This document shows, piece by piece, positions 58,230 to 58,307 of a stretch of DNA of 58,307 nt. Under the pieces are notes generated by a model, which was given only the letters and a program-made list of their open reading frames with translations, did no database searches and was not told where the DNA came from. The translations under genes were made by a program, and so were the position numbers. The stretch is taken from positions 1 through 58,307 of the forward strand of contig DVMH01000015.1 in assembly GCA_018715045.1 (NCBI GenBank), given 5' to 3'. How positions within the stretch are numbered: position 1 is the stretch's first letter; every line of letters starts with the position of its first letter. This DNA comes from Candidatus Avidehalobacter gallistercoris (GTDB lineage: Bacteria; Bacillota; Dehalobacteriia; UBA4068; UBA4997).

Positions 58230-58307
58230 ATGGAGCGGCGGATGAGAGAATACGGCCGCGCTGGTTTTGAAGCGGAAAATGGCTTGCAATACAACGGTGG
58301 GGGAGCG
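58230..58307 (+). CDS. Partial CDS running off the window
   Basis: ATG at 58230 preceded by AAAGAGGTGG; the 26 visible codons start MERRMREYGRAGFEAENGLQ and stay open to the end. Too short to identify. Confidence 0.4.
   Translation, partial: MERRMREYGRAGFEAENGLQYNGGGA

Noticed and set aside
1-58307. CRISPR arrays, rRNA genes, complete insertion sequences
   Set aside because: I looked for regularly spaced repeats, rRNA-like stretches and transposase genes with terminal repeats and saw none.

Overview
The window looks like chromosome from a spore-forming, low-to-moderate-GC Firmicute (Clostridia or Negativicutes grade). Evidence: a gerA-gerC-gerB type germinant-receptor operon, AddAB in place of RecBCD, two-subunit glycyl-tRNA synthetase (GlyQ/GlyS), the PhoH-PgpH-YbeY-Era-RecO block, Gram-positive Shine-Dalgarno sites with frequent TTG/GTG starts, and mobile elements typical of gut Firmicutes. 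I cannot name a genus from sequence alone.

Layout. (1) 1-10.5 kb, core: tRNA-Leu(CAA); a membrane protein and an AI-2E family transporter (minus); thiamine pyrophosphokinase, a YcxB-like protein, a small hypothetical and PduL-type phosphotransacylase (plus); DUF378 (minus); DUF1294, a phosphoesterase, a YgiQ-type radical SAM protein, an unusual AcpS-NnrD fusion and alanine racemase (plus). (2) 10.5-20.7 kb, AT-richer accessory island: lipoprotein, PadR/DUF2812 pair, element debris, a 41-residue basic protein, DUF3892, XRE/ImmA pair, Tn916-type sigma/HTH pair, TetR-controlled MATE pump, TnpW, and a TnpX-like large serine recombinase broken by one in-frame ochre codon. (3) 20.7-41.06 kb, core: a three-gene ABC importer of the PF04392 type (minus), then phoH-pgpH-ybeY-era-recO, glyQS, addBA, a small Cys-rich membrane protein, a UPF0173 hydrolase and endonuclease III (plus). 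(4) 41.06-49.2 kb, second accessory island: decayed Cys-rich KTR gene, SAM methyltransferase, frameshifted ogt, ABM-fold monooxygenase, a shattered 3-methyladenine glycosylase, a MATE pump behind a two-terminator leader, an MFS pump with a MarR regulator and a clear operator, a conserved hypothetical, and a recombinase remnant ending beside tRNA-Leu(UAA) and tRNA-Cys. (5) 49.2-56.7 kb, core: germination operon, YerC/TrpR-like regulator, PcrA helicase, a small hypothetical, tRNA-Ser(CGA) and tRNA-Val(CAC). (6) 56.7 kb to the end: accessory DNA with a Vat/CatB-type xenobiotic acetyltransferase under its own strong promoter.

How the parts work together. Core blocks cover ribosome/RNA quality control and c-di-AMP turnover (PhoH, PgpH, YbeY, Era), recombinational repair (RecO, AddAB, PcrA, Nth), glycine charging, CoA/NAD cofactor housekeeping (AcpS-NnrD, PduL, ThiN) and spore germination. 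The islands are dominated by drug export or drug modification (two MATE, one MFS, Vat) with local regulators (TetR, MarR, PadR, XRE), and by debris of large-serine-recombinase elements. The same signatures (Cys-rich KTR fragment, recombinase C-terminal fragment) occur in both islands, suggesting repeated insertion and decay of related elements.

Most worth a second look: the tandem-terminator leader with a small ORF upstream of the second MATE gene; the alkylation-repair genes broken by independent lesions beside intact neighbours; the single-codon nonsense split of TnpX; the AcpS-NnrD fusion; and several well-defined operators (XRE triple site, TetR ATGAA-N5-TTCAT sites, MarR dyad around its -10, PadR dyad).
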